Positions 13,432 to 24,546 of a stretch of DNA of 64,000 nt are shown here, piece after piece. The notes under the pieces are model-generated. The model worked only from the letters and a program-made list of their open reading frames with translations, was not told where the DNA came from and ran no database searches. Within the stretch, counting starts at the first letter, position 1, and each line of letters begins with the position of its first letter. Location: positions 27,453,681 to 27,517,680 of the forward strand of contig NC_030852.1 of the NCBI RefSeq assembly GCF_000208745.1. The letters run 5' to 3'. The translations under genes were made by a program, and so were the position numbers. This DNA is from Theobroma cacao. Its lineage: Eukaryota > Streptophyta > Magnoliopsida > Malvales > Malvaceae.

Positions 13432-13985
13432 ATGTCCATCACGTTATCTTTTTTACTCATCTTCTTCTCCTGCCTTTCCATGCATGCATGTAATGCACGG
13501 CATCTAAGAGTCATGGACGACAAGGCGCTAGCTCCCCATCAAAAACTTCAATTTTCTACCAAGGTTGGTTATCAGCTGGTTCTATGTTTTCTTCAGTGTT
13601 TTGTTTCTTTGAAGAGACTAGCAAACATAATATAATCGCTATATATTTGGTCAAAACTCTTACATTTTTGTTTAGTAAATGATTTTGGTGATTTCTTATG
13701 TAGGCTTTGGAAAGTGTTGAACTCAACAGGGACGACCAAATATCAGTTCGGGAAGGGAGTAGCGGAGAGAGTCATCACGCAACAGCAACAGTCGTCAAGC
13801 CAAAAGACTCAGACAACCTCCTTAAGGAAACGAAACAAAACAGAGAAATGTCATCATCAGTTCCTGTTCCAATCAAGCCTCTTGTTTCATTTTCTGGACG
13901 TGTGCCTCGAAAGAACTACGATGAACGTACTGGGTTTTTCTCTGATTATTCTAGACCCAGAACACGCCCTCCTTCTCATAATTGA
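13432..13985 (+). CDS. RGF: RGF/GOLVEN/CLEL secreted peptide precursor
   Basis: Two exons (13432-13563, 13704-13985) give a 137-aa precursor. Residues 1-~22 are a classic signal peptide (hydrophobic core, ending near HACNA). A poorly conserved, charged variable region follows. The last 13 residues are DYSRPRTRPPSHN, ending exactly at the stop codon. This fits the root meristem growth factor motif: Asp-Tyr start (tyrosine sulfation site for TPST), internal prolines (hydroxylation sites) and a PPxHN end. Such peptides are released by subtilases and sensed by RGI/RGFR receptor kinases, controlling root meristem activity, gravitropism and lateral root spacing. The single intron between signal and mature parts fits the family. 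The neighbouring unit at 14238-15073 encodes a different member. Confidence 0.9.
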
Positions 13986-14237
13986 AGTGTCTATTATAAC
14001 TTAATACTAATGTCTTTTTTTTCTTTCATTTTTTTAAGAAAAATCAACTTTATTTACATGGTTTTGAAGCTTGAAGCTGCCTTGGGTTCTCTTCTATAAT
14101 TAACAAATGAGGCCAATTAATAGCTTTGGTCTCTGTATATTTGCTCCTACATATACCTATACAAACTGGAGAAACTGGCCACCAAATAAATATAATTCCT
14201 GTTCTTTCATGCTCATCAAAATTACTACTATTTCATC

Positions 14238-15073
14238 ATGATGTTGTTCTTTATCTTTCTTTTTCTTCTTATTCATCTTAATTATTCCTCCAAATTGGTG
14301 TGATGCTATTATTCACTGATAGGGATGGAACATGCAGCAACTGCCAATTTTAAGCCCTCTAGTCACGTGGGTTTGCTTAGGGCAACAACCATAGAGGTAA
14401 ATTAATAATGCAATACTGTATGTTGTAGATGGGTAGAGGAATAGAAACTTACTACAAGTTTTTTTTTTTTACCACTTCTCTTTTCACCATGACAAGAGCC
14501 AGCCAAATGGCCTACCCATCAAATTATGCATGTGTGAGTCCATTATAAACTTAAACCTAATTATCATCACACCCATGGAGATCATTAGATGGAAAATGGA
14601 TTATTAGATAGACATCTTGACATATTAATTAATTAATTAAGGTTTCAAACTAAAAAAACATGCCTTGAGCACTTTATTAATGATCTTAAAATAAAGATAG
14701 ATAAGAGCTTTTCCTCAATTCTAATTGACATTATTAATTGTCTCCATTCCCATTCAATTATTTAAATTTGGGATATTCAAATTAATTAAATGCGTTGATG
14801 TGAAAACTAAGGAAAAAATTGGAAATAAAATCAAACGCTACAATCCCAATTATTTTATGGAAAGCAATATATATATATATATATATATCTCCATATATAT
14901 GACAGTATACTGTATGTTGATTTGTCTAGGGCTCAAGGAGGCGAGGGCTATCAGGTGTAGAGCATGGTTCTCATGTTAAAGAAGGCAGATATGACAAAGC
15001 ACAGGAAGATGCAACAGCTACGGATTATGACCAACCGCATCAGAAACCACCTATTCACAATAGAGAAACCTGA
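14238..15073 (+). pseudogene. RGF: Second RGF/GOLVEN peptide gene with in-frame TGA
   Basis: Exon 2 (14930-15073, after an AG acceptor) encodes 47 residues holding DYDQPHQKPPIHN and then only R-E-T before the stop. This is an RGF/GOLVEN motif of the PHxKPPIHN type, different from that of the neighbour. In the same frame upstream, a phase-0 exon 14238-14396 with donor GTAAAT begins with a strongly hydrophobic signal-like leader (MMLFFIFLFLLIHL). The frame is interrupted by TGA at 14301-14303 and then stays open to the donor. Either this is a recent nonsense pseudogene, a sequence error, or the true signal exon differs from my model. The mature-peptide exon itself looks intact. No intron of usual size could remove the TGA: the only local GT..AG pair spans under 30 bases. 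Confidence 0.6.
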
Positions 15074-17519
15074 GTAGAGCCAGCAAGCAAACTGATAATA
15101 GTACTCATATATCTTCTAATGGTCTTTCATTTCATTTTATCTTTTTGAGATGGTTTACACAGCTGTAAGCCCGTAGAGCTATAGCTAGGTTCATGGGCGC
15201 TAATGAAAATTATGTTTGTAAGTTAATTTCCCTGCTTCCTTCAGGGTCATATTGAGCTGTTTCTTGGCCACCTTATATATGGCTTAATTATTTGCCAATC
15301 ATGTCTATCCTAAAAATATAGCTTTTCTCTTTTTGAAAGCCCTACGACTTAAAAAAGAAAGAAAAACAAAGAATCTCATTAAATTAATAACAATAAAGCC
15401 AATAAATTTTGTTGCTGATGTGTGTGAATGATCGTCTAATTTGTTTCAGACAACTATTGTCATCACTTTGAGATAATGTGAGAATATATATATATATATA
15501 CATAGACCAGCATGTCGTGGCTTAAACTGAAATGGGGCTGTGCCGTGAGCGCCAATGTTTCCATGGAAACAGAAGCTACAATTCAACTATGCTTAGCTTG
15601 TCCTAAATGATACTACAAATCTTTCTTTTGACCTCAGTAAAGCAGTCATACCTCTTTCACCCAAACAAGGGTTTCAAACTTATTTAATTGGCTCTCTCGA
15701 TATATACCATCCAGGAGTCCAAGTTCCAGTAGATGAATTGAAAAAGGAAAAACGAAGGAAAAAGAAAACACTCACGCACACACACATTCATATTCGATTC
15801 TTTCCGACTGCAAGATTTGTGGGTTTAAGAATATTCAATTCTTAGGAGTAATTTTAGAGACAATCCTTGTCGAGTAAATTAATCCTAGAGCTTCAAGGGA
15901 CAATGTACGTACTTTTTTTTTGTCGTGACTGGCCTTGCAGCAAGCTTTGTCGACCCAAAAGTGGGGAAAATTTATCTGTAAGTCATCTTCAATCATGTGC
16001 AGAAACACTACCTGACTTAAAAATTCTCTTACTTGTCATCCTAGTCTTTCTTTTTTTTTTGGTTTTACACAGATTCAAAGGTTAAATAGCTGGTAAAATC
16101 GTAGGGTTTAACTTAGGCTGGCCTCATAGGAGACACAAGACAAAGGTTTACTACCATTTCAAGAATGTCCCCCCGAAGAAATATCTGTAACATGCAGTAA
16201 CAAAAATCAAGGGGAGAGGACAAACGGCCATACACTTGGAAAGTTTTGAGCAATTAGAAATGAATAACAACTGCCCAAATCCCCAAAAGGAAAATTTCAA
16301 TCCATAGAAGAGATAGAAGATCTCAGTGCAATGGGACCGCTTATGCCTGCCTGCCGCAATCTCCTCCGAACATGCCTAAATAAATTTTGGAAAGAGATGC
16401 ACTAATCCTGCTGGGCATGTGAAATATAATACTTAATATAAAATAGTTTTCTTATGGAAGTAATATATAGTTATTTTTATGCACTAAAGAAAGAGAGAAA
16501 ATTCAAAAGTTGAGGGTTTTTTTCTTTTAAAATAGCTTAGAATTTTGATTCTGTTTCATGGGGTAGTTTTCATCAGCACTTCTTCTCTCTTTGTTTTTTT
16601 TTTTTGTTTAAAAATTGTTCAATACGATTAATGACCAATTTTTTTTTTAATTTAGATACTTTTTAAAATTTCAACTTATTATTATTTTTATATTATTATG
16701 ACTTCATTTTTATAATACATCCGTGTCAAATATATATTTGATAAAAATATGTATGGAGATCCATCTTTTACATATATGCAAAAATTTTTAAAAAAAAATC
16801 TACTTTTAAATATATATATATATGTCAATCCAAAATTTCTCTTATGGCTCATGCAAAACTCGTCCACGCTTAAGTTTCTAGATAAAAACCATCAAGTTCG
16901 TTTTAGTGAAAACTTTCTGATAACCTTAATCTTATTTGAATATTTAAGACCAAATTGTATATAACCTTACTTCATGTATAAGTATAACAAAGATACACCA
17001 AATTGGTAAATAAATCAGTGATCCAACATGACCTTTCTCATATATATGTAACACTTCTTTCAAGCCAAAGAAATCTACAAAAAGTAAGTACCCTGATCTG
17101 AAATGCAAGATCACTACTCCCCTTCCATGATTCATTCACATGATCTAAAGATTCAACTTGGTCTCTGACTCTTGTAGGCCATCAACGATCTCCAACTATG
17201 ACCACGTATTGTCCGTTTTGTTGCCGTCTTGCTTTAAACCTTTCAAGTTTCAAGTATTGCACTCACTTCACATAAAGAGCTTCCCCGAAATTCCACGTAG
17301 CCAATCAGTGAAAGTGAAAAACTCTAATATTTTCAAGAGATTTTCTTTTCCTATTGGCTTTTGGGTGACAGAAAGCATTGTAACTTGGTTTTCGTAACCG
17401 TCACCAAAATTCTAACTTCTCATCCAAGTAACCGACTCATCCCATGCATGAACGCCAAAAATAACTACTAAAAGCCCTTGATCCTATCTATCTTCAAGAC
17501 AAGAGTAACGAAAAAAAAA
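15074..17519. other. Spacer, no gene seen
   Basis: A/T-rich spacer with an AT microsatellite near 15487-15500. Open frames here are short, without domains or splice partners. The last ~300 bases are likely the promoter of the next gene. Confidence 0.6.
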
Positions 17520-18230
17520 ATGACGAAGAAATCAATCACGATTTTGCAGAAGAAACTGAAAGAACTCGAATCCGAACTCAACCAAGTGTTTGCTCTTCCA
17601 CCAGAGACTCCGCACCATCAGAGTTTCTCACAAGACATCCAGCAACGATTCCTGTTCTTGAAAAACCTTTTGTCTGCCGAAATCGCTTCTCGCCCAGGAA
17701 AGCCTTACTTGCAACATATTGCTCAAAGGTTTTTGGAACTCGAGTCCGCTTTTCAGGATTGGGATAGTTTCCAAGCTTCAGCCCCTGACCATATTGAAAA
17801 GGGTTCAACGTGTTCTTGCACCGACTCCTGCCTCAATGACGATGGCGAGGCAGCGGAGGGTTCTCTCGAGTTGAGTTTGGCTGATATGGAAGAAGTAGCG
17901 GAGCCTTCTGCAGAGTTGAGTTTGGCTGGTTGGGATTTGGAAGGTTCTGATGAAGAGAGAATGGTAACTGTGCCAGTACTGGAGAACCTTGAGACGGCTA
18001 GAGTTTCTGAGGCTGAGAGTGAACGGAGAAAAGAAGAGGAAAGAGTTTGGGTGGAGGCAGAGAGAAGCATGAGAAAAGAAGAAACGAACAGGGTTTGGTT
18101 TGGAAAGTATTTGCGGACTTTGGCGAGCGGGGTGGTGCTTGGTATGGTTATGATGGGCTGTCTGATGGTCAGATTGTCTGGCTGCTTTCATTATGCAAGT
18201 GATTATACTTTTCGCCTTAGTCCTACTTAG
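17520..18230 (+). CDS. Uncharacterised plant protein with coiled coil and C-terminal membrane segment
   Basis: A single exon of 236 aa. I chose the ATG at 17520 (A-rich leader, A at -3). An in-frame ATG at 17478 would add 14 unlikely residues. Residues ~1-90 are helical and heptad-like (lysine/leucine/glutamate-rich). The middle is acidic and holds an imperfect internal repeat around ELSLADMEE and ELSLAGWDLE. Residues ~155-185 are a charged helix. A hydrophobic segment at about 200-221 is followed by a short tail, giving tail-anchored-like topology. It resembles a plant-only family of unknown function (possibly the one catalogued as DUF7610, from memory and not certain). Membrane location is inferred from the hydrophobic segment. 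Confidence 0.72.
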   Translation: MTKKSITILQKKLKELESELNQVFALPPETPHHQSFSQDIQQRFLFLKNLLSAEIASRPGKPYLQHIAQRFLELESAFQDWDSFQASAPDHIEKGSTCSCTDSCLNDDGEAAEGSLELSLADMEEVAEPSAELSLAGWDLEGSDEERMVTVPVLENLETARVSEAESERRKEEERVWVEAERSMRKEETNRVWFGKYLRTLASGVVLGMVMMGCLMVRLSGCFHYASDYTFRLSPT

Positions 18231-20562
18231 GAATTGTGGCCTTGTTACAGTAGTGTTGTGATGACATGTAAACTAGGGAGGGTGATTAATGACATGACTT
18301 CTATAACTTGGGGGAAATTCTTACATTTGGAATTTGTATGCATTAACAGCTTGTAAGTTTAATTTTTCCATTAGTCATAACTAAGAATGATTATTTCTAT
18401 TATTTAACAAAGAGTTAGATTGATATATATGTTGCATATATTAAGACCCTGCGCTGGAATGGAAGAGAGGAAACTGGTGTATGATCTTATGCTAGGCTCT
18501 ATGTTGTTCAACCATGAGGCAAGCTTATTCCATCTTGTTTCACGTCACGCGAATTTCTTCTGAATTAGTTCCCATATCGTTCAGGCACTTAGTCTGGTAA
18601 TTCAAGTGCATGTAGTTGTCAATTAATACTGTTGATTAATTTGACCTAAGATTTTGTTATTATACTTAAACATGTATGCATTCTTAAAAAAGCACGAGTC
18701 TATAAACGTATGGATCCCTTATACGATTGATCTTCGCAAGAGTTAAAATTGGGGTTTGTAAATCTTGAGTCTATGAACGTCCACTCAACTCGAACACTGA
18801 AGGTATCTGAGACCAATCAACCAAAAACTATTAACAAATCAGAGCATGACGGCTGGCCAATTAAGTGAAAGGAGATAGCTTTCAAATGAATCAAATCTGT
18901 CAAAACAATGAATGACCTTTAATGAAAAAACATTAGGATATGATTTTATTTCATTGTTTATTAGTAGGATATCTTAAATTCATATCTATTTGCGCTAATT
19001 ATCAAATGGCATAATACTAAAATAAACTCTTATTAAATTATTGAATAAATTTTAAATAGATTTTTATTTTTTATTACATTTAATCAAGTCTCTATATTTT
19101 TATTTTGAGTCAAACAAACTTTTATGATTAATGATGGATTAATTACTATTAATCAAAATATTACTTATTATTTTATATCTATGTGACACTAACATAATAT
19201 TGACGTGAAAGATAAAAAAAATCATATGATCATATTATCACACTAAATTAACATGTCATATCATAATCAATTATATATATTATCATATCACATCATCATC
19301 AATTATAATATATTAATATACCATGTTCGCGTCACAAATGGTTTTTTATAAGAGTTTATTTGATTTAAAAATAAAAATATAAAGTCTTATTTGACTAAAA
19401 CTAAAAATATAAAAATTTGATTAAATGCAATAAAAATAAAAAATTTATTAAATTTTTTTTACATAATTTAAGAAAATTTTCAAATATTATGTCTTATCAA
19501 ATTATAGGAAAGATAACTTTGTAACATTTAATATAATATAGGAAAGAGATAACTATAGGAAATACGATTGTTGGGAGGATTATATTGTAATGTTTGATTT
19601 AAAAATATTTTACTAAAAATGTAATGTAAATTTACAAAATTATCCTTATGTACGAAAATATAAAGTTGAATAAATTTATATTTTTTTAATGTAAAATTTT
19701 AACTTTTCTATTTTTTAATATGATAAAAATATAATATTTTAATATTAATTATTTAAATATTTAAATATATAAAATTATTAAATATTTAATTTTATTAAAA
19801 GAAGCGTATTTGTCCAAACCATTCTCCTGATTTTCCCTCTTCCATGAAAAGTCACTTTCCCTCCAGCCCAAGAGGGAATCACATGCTCTCTTGATCTTGC
19901 AACGTCATTACATTATAAAAGTACCACATCAGACATGATAAAAGTGATTACACTAAATTAAAATCCCCGAAAAGTGATTAACTTCTCAATACCAAACGGG
20001 ACCCAAGTGCCAACAAAATCTTGTCCAAACAACACGACATTGAGTGGCCCACAATTACGGAAGAATTTGGGATGATAGGGGCTAAAGTCCAAGCAAAAAC
20101 CAAGCCCAAACTGTAACATCAATTACCGTTGCGCCGAATGATTCACGTGGGGCCAGATAGCAGTGAACCCACATGCGCTGCAGCAGTGTGTGTTAACTTG
20201 CAATCGCACTATCAGATTCTCATGTCCCCGTAATTCTTCATCATCCTCATGCCCATTTCCGTCCTTTTACGCCTTTCGGATATGCGGCGAAACCTTGTTC
20301 GCTGTCCTTATCCATTTACCAAATCCGTCTTTCGTAGCTGCTTTCTCAATCTGAATTCCCAATCTACCCTCACCTGCCACTTTTTTAACTATCTACCCCT
20401 TTCTCCCTCGTTCACTACACAGATTTGTCCTCTTCTCCTCCATCGTCGCTTTATCACAGAATGAAATGATCGAAGGTTTTTCCTGTTAACCAAACCCTAA
20501 CTCGTTCCTTTCTGTGCTGACGCTGATTCACTGAGTTCACGATTCCAACTCCTTCATCAACC
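18231..20562. other. Spacer with MITE-like DNA and BAG7 promoter
   Basis: After the 3' UTR of the preceding gene the DNA becomes very A/T-rich (19000-19800) and contains the inverted-repeat element listed separately. From ~19800 composition recovers toward the BAG7 promoter, with a CACGTGG motif near 20146. The BAG7 leader contains short upstream ORFs, ATG-AAA-TGA at 20461-20469 and an overlapping one from 20466. Confidence 0.6.
19020..19465. mobile_element. MITE-like inverted-repeat element
   Basis: The left arm (~19020-19126) and the reverse complement of the right arm (~19335-19465) match along about 100 bases with mismatches. The shared core is TTACATTTAATCAAG on the left and, on the right, the inverse of TTGCATTTAATCAAA. 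The A/T-rich arms enclose ~200 bases with no coding potential. Family and exact ends could not be fixed and no target duplication was identified. Confidence 0.5.
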
Positions 20563-23500
20563 ATGAGCCGTTTCAGGAGAATCGATATCCTCGAGCCTTA
20601 CTCTTCACCTCTCTTCGTTAAGAAAACCTCCATTTTCGCTCCCAAGCCCTTAGCTTTTCCCTCATTTTTCGAAGAAGAGGATGATCTTACCTTCGCTCTC
20701 GACGTATTGAATCCTTTCCCTTGCTTTAGCCCCATCGAAATCTACGACAGCGTCACCGATCTGGTCCAAATCGAGAAAACGCCGTCCTTTTGCTCGTACA
20801 AGAGGATCCAACGCCGAGTCGAGCCTGAGTTTTCTATACAAACCTTGTGCGACCGAGTTACCGCATTGGAGTCCAAATTCGACCGTCTCGTTAACGCGAG
20901 AAAGAGCGGTGGGGAGAGGAAGTACACGTGGACGACGGAGATCAAGGGACCGGTAGAGAAGAAGTACAAATGGATAGCGGAGATCAAAGACGGGAAGAAA
21001 AAAGAAGCGGAGAAAGAGAAGAAGTATAAATGGACGGCTGAGATTGAAGGAAAGGGAATCGATGGGCCGATCTCGAGGAAATACACGTTTACAGCATCGA
21101 CGGGTGATGCAGGTGAGTTTAGCAAATTAGAGAAAAAGCAAAAGAATGAGAAGAAGGCTCATAAAAAGGACAAGAAAGGAGAGAATGACACGCGTATAGT
21201 GGAGATTGAAGAGCCGTCTGATCATGGCGCTGTCGTGTTGAGACAGGTTCGATATATTTACAATCTTGTCCTTCGATTATATGAATTTAGTTCACTTTGG
21301 TTGATATTAGTAATGGTGGATTGCTGTGTCTCTGTCGAAATTATGTTTGTGTAAATTCCCCTTGACTGGATCCAGAAAACGACATTTTAAATTTTAATAG
21401 AGTATTGACTAATGCGCTGTCCCCTGTAATGGGTCACCAATAAGATCTCACATGTTATGTAAAGAAAGAATTGATGTCTTATCTTCCCTGTACAATGATA
21501 TTTTTGGACCCAATTAATTTGCTGTCAGAACTTTGATCACTTCCTCAACTGATAATGGCAACTATAATCACTTAACTTCGTGCACTAAAACCTGTTTGGT
21601 ATCAAATGTTATATGCGAACTTTGAGTAATGGATGTTAAGTGAAATGTTCAAGCTCTAAAAACTATTTGTTCTGCCATGTCTCTAAAAACTTTTTCCTTA
21701 ATGATTTGCGATGGTTGTAAATGTAATATAATCTTAACAACCGAATCAAATTCTATGCTTTCATTGGAAATAATGTTCAAAAAGCATATACTTCAAATAT
21801 CCCTTGAAGCATTTTATTGTACTGAGGCTCTGCCTTCTCTTTTTTGGTGATAGGCTTTTGCCAGAAGAGCTGGTGTTATTAGAAATAACAGGGGCAAGAA
21901 GAAGGAATTGTCTCCTCAAGATGCTGCATTGATGATCCAAGTAACATTCAGAGCTTATCTGATCCGTAGATCACAGGCCCTTCGTGCCCTTAGGGAATTG
22001 GCAGTTGCCAAGTCTAAACTGAAAGAGATCAGAGCATATTTTAATAACTTCTCCTACCGTCGTCGGGTAGCCCAGGATGCAGAAGAACGTCAAAGGTTCT
22101 CTGAGAAAATCATTGTCCTGCTGCTTACTGTTGATGCCATTGAGGTACATTATCTTTCCCTTTTGACTTGTTCATTTAAATCTGTCTATTGTATCGGTTT
22201 GTCAAACTCAAAGTATGTCAGTCATTGATGGGTCCAATAATGATAAATTTGAAATATATAATAATTTCACTTATACTCTTCTTATGACATTTTTATCTGA
22301 CAAAGCTTTTGGACCATGTAATTGGCTTATGTGTCTCTTTTTTCTCATCAATAGTACTTATGACAGTTATTACTAATTCTCACTTACCATTAAAAGATGG
22401 TGCAAGTAATATGGTGCATTTCATGATGTTGAAGATTAACTTAACTGTTTGTCGAACAGGCTCCCACTATCAGTGGTGGAGCCAAGAATTTTATTCAGTG
22501 GAGTCAATATAATATCATCATTTATAAGACAAAAAATAAGAATACCAAAGTTCTTATACATAATAGTTACAATATCATCACAAAAATAAGATTCAATCAA
22601 TAAAAACCAATTCTTTAATATAAAATATCATTTACAATTGTTCATGATGAGTTTTCATATTTTGAAAGCATTGTATTATTGCTTCATTATCAACACTATT
22701 GAATATAAATCTTTTAATATATGTAAGCAAACAATCATTTATCAAATTATTTTCCATTGGATTCTACAATTGATTCTTTATAATTTCATTGTCGAAAAGG
22801 TTTTTGCTACACGTGCTGTTGCAACAGGCAAAATCAAAGCCAATTTCACTAGTCAATAAATATTCTTCCTCTTCATGGTTTCACCTTTTCTTCTTCATGG
22901 TTATAGAGGACCACGAGCAGCAAGCTTTCTCCTTCTATATTCATTCTTTCGTTTTTTTTTTTTTATTTTGTTTTATCTTCCTTGAGAAGCTCATGACATG
23001 GAAATTGCTAAAAGAGGTTCACTTTCATATGTTATGTTCATTTCTTTTAAATTGTAGAAAGAAACAGAAGACACAAGCTTTTTTGTCTCGGTTTTTTATT
23101 GGGACTCATTGCATGATTCTAGTCTTTGTAATGAAAAATTCTTTTTGCTTTTGTTTTATGACAAGAAATTAGAAATAGGGACAAAAGAGCTTGTCCCTTG
23201 TGATTTCTTCTACCATTTAAAATAAACTAAACATAAAAGAACAAAGTAGTTCTTTTTGGGCCTTTTCTATATCATGAGCTTTCTAAGGAAGATAAAACAC
23301 AATAGGAACATAGAAGAAAAAATGACAGGGAGAAATAGCACTGCTTGTGGTCCTCCATAATCATAAAGAAAGGTGACGCCAAGAAAACTAGTTTTTTAAC
23401 TAGTGAAAGGTTGTGATTTGCCTGTTGCAACTGCAATTATGAAAAGTGCCTTTTCCGCAATGAAATTGTAAAGAATTAGTTGCAGAATTCAGTGGGAAAT

Positions 23501-24546
23501 AATTTAATGAATGATTGTTTGATTTCATGTATTGAACGAGATATAATTAATATTTTTGATACTGAAGTAGTTATACAATGTTTTCAAAATATGAAAACTG
23601 GTCGTGGACGATTGTAAATGATATCTTATTTTTAAAAATAATAGTATTTTATTGTTTGTATCTTTTTTTTTGCAATGATATTGTAATTATTATGTAAAGG
23701 AACTTTGATATACTTATTTTTTACATTATAAATGATAATATTATATTAATTTATGAATGATTACATTTATTGAAAGAGATAAATTTAATTATTGTTGATA
23801 TTGAAGCATTTACACAATGCTTTCAAAATGTGGAAACTTGTTTTGGACAATTGTAACGATATCTTTATATTAAATAATTGGCTTTTGTTGTTTGTATCTT
23901 ATTTTTTTTGTGATGATTGTAATTATTATGTGTAGAAACTTTGATATTCTTATTTTTGACATTTGGATGATAATGTTATATTAATTTATTAAATCCACTG
24001 AATAAAATTCTACTTTTGCCATCAATGTTATTATAATCAGTGTCAACTATTAGCTGTCCAGAAAATGTTTTCTATGTAACTATATGACCTGCTCTTAATA
24101 AATTTTTTGAACTGGAAAATTGCATTTGAAATCATCCGTTTTTTTTTTTAAAAAAAAACATCTTTTAAAAAACTAGTTCTTTCATGAGAAATGGCTATGC
24201 TATCAGGATAATGAGCTCTTTTGAGCTAGATTTTGGGGTCTCGTCTTTTCTCATAATGTTAGACTAGCAGTATGCCGTTGGAAAGTGTTAACGACTTTGG
24301 ATTTAATGGTGCTGTGTTGTATCATATTAGGGGGCTGATCTAATGGTACGAGCTGCGAAGAAGTCAATGGTAGACGAGCTGGAAGCAATGCTTGATGTGG
24401 TGGATCCTCAGCCCCCTGGGAAATCACTTTCGATGAGGAGGAGGACATTTGACATGCCAGATAGTGTCATCCAGAAGGAAATTGCTGAGGGTGTGGCACA
24501 GGTTGTTCAAATGTTTGAGAGTGAAGAGAACGCTGCTGCTGTTTGA
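20563..24546 (+). CDS. BAG7: BAG family molecular chaperone regulator 7
   Basis: Three exons (20563-21246, 21854-22144, 24331-24546) join in phase 0 and give 396 aa. The N-terminus MSRFRRI and the EEPSDHGAVV/AFARRAG segment are typical of BAG7. Residues ~115-180 hold four repeats of the form KYxW/FxxE/S around Y121, Y135, Y155 and Y174. A calmodulin-binding IQ motif lies at about 254-273 (MIQVTFRAYLIRR), followed by the BAG domain (about 275-360), which binds the Hsp70/BiP ATPase domain. Arabidopsis BAG7 is an ER protein of the unfolded protein response; after proteolysis and sumoylation it moves to the nucleus and works with WRKY29 in heat tolerance. The second intron is swollen to 2.2 kb by a foldback transposon, but the reading frame is intact. 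Confidence 0.95.
22471..24027. mobile_element. hAT-like foldback element inside BAG7 intron 2
   Basis: The left end reads CAGTGGTGGAGCCAAGAATT, a typical plant hAT terminus. The inverse of the right end reads CATTGATGGCAAAAGTAGAA, and both continue into TTTTATTCAGTGGA. The two sides remain inverted copies far inward: the left arm runs to about 23095 and the right arm from about 23163, with a ~70-bp loop. Shared inner words include GTTGCAACAGGCAAA and TTTTATCTTCCTT. There is no transposase frame, so it is non-autonomous. The right arm is longer because one ~245-bp block is duplicated. Flanking 8-mers do not form a clear target duplication, which suggests age. Confidence 0.82.
23506..24000. repeat. 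Diverged ~245-bp tandem duplication in the right foldback arm
   Basis: Units ~23506-23752 and ~23753-24000 match throughout with many point changes: ACAATGTTTTCAAAATATG versus ACAATGCTTTCAAAATGTG, and TGTAATTATTATGT in both. The left arm holds one inverted copy (around 22500-22750). Confidence 0.8.

Noticed and set aside
17805..18191. Minus-strand frames opposite the 17520-18230 gene
   Set aside because: They are antisense shadows of the acidic coding region with no independent signals.
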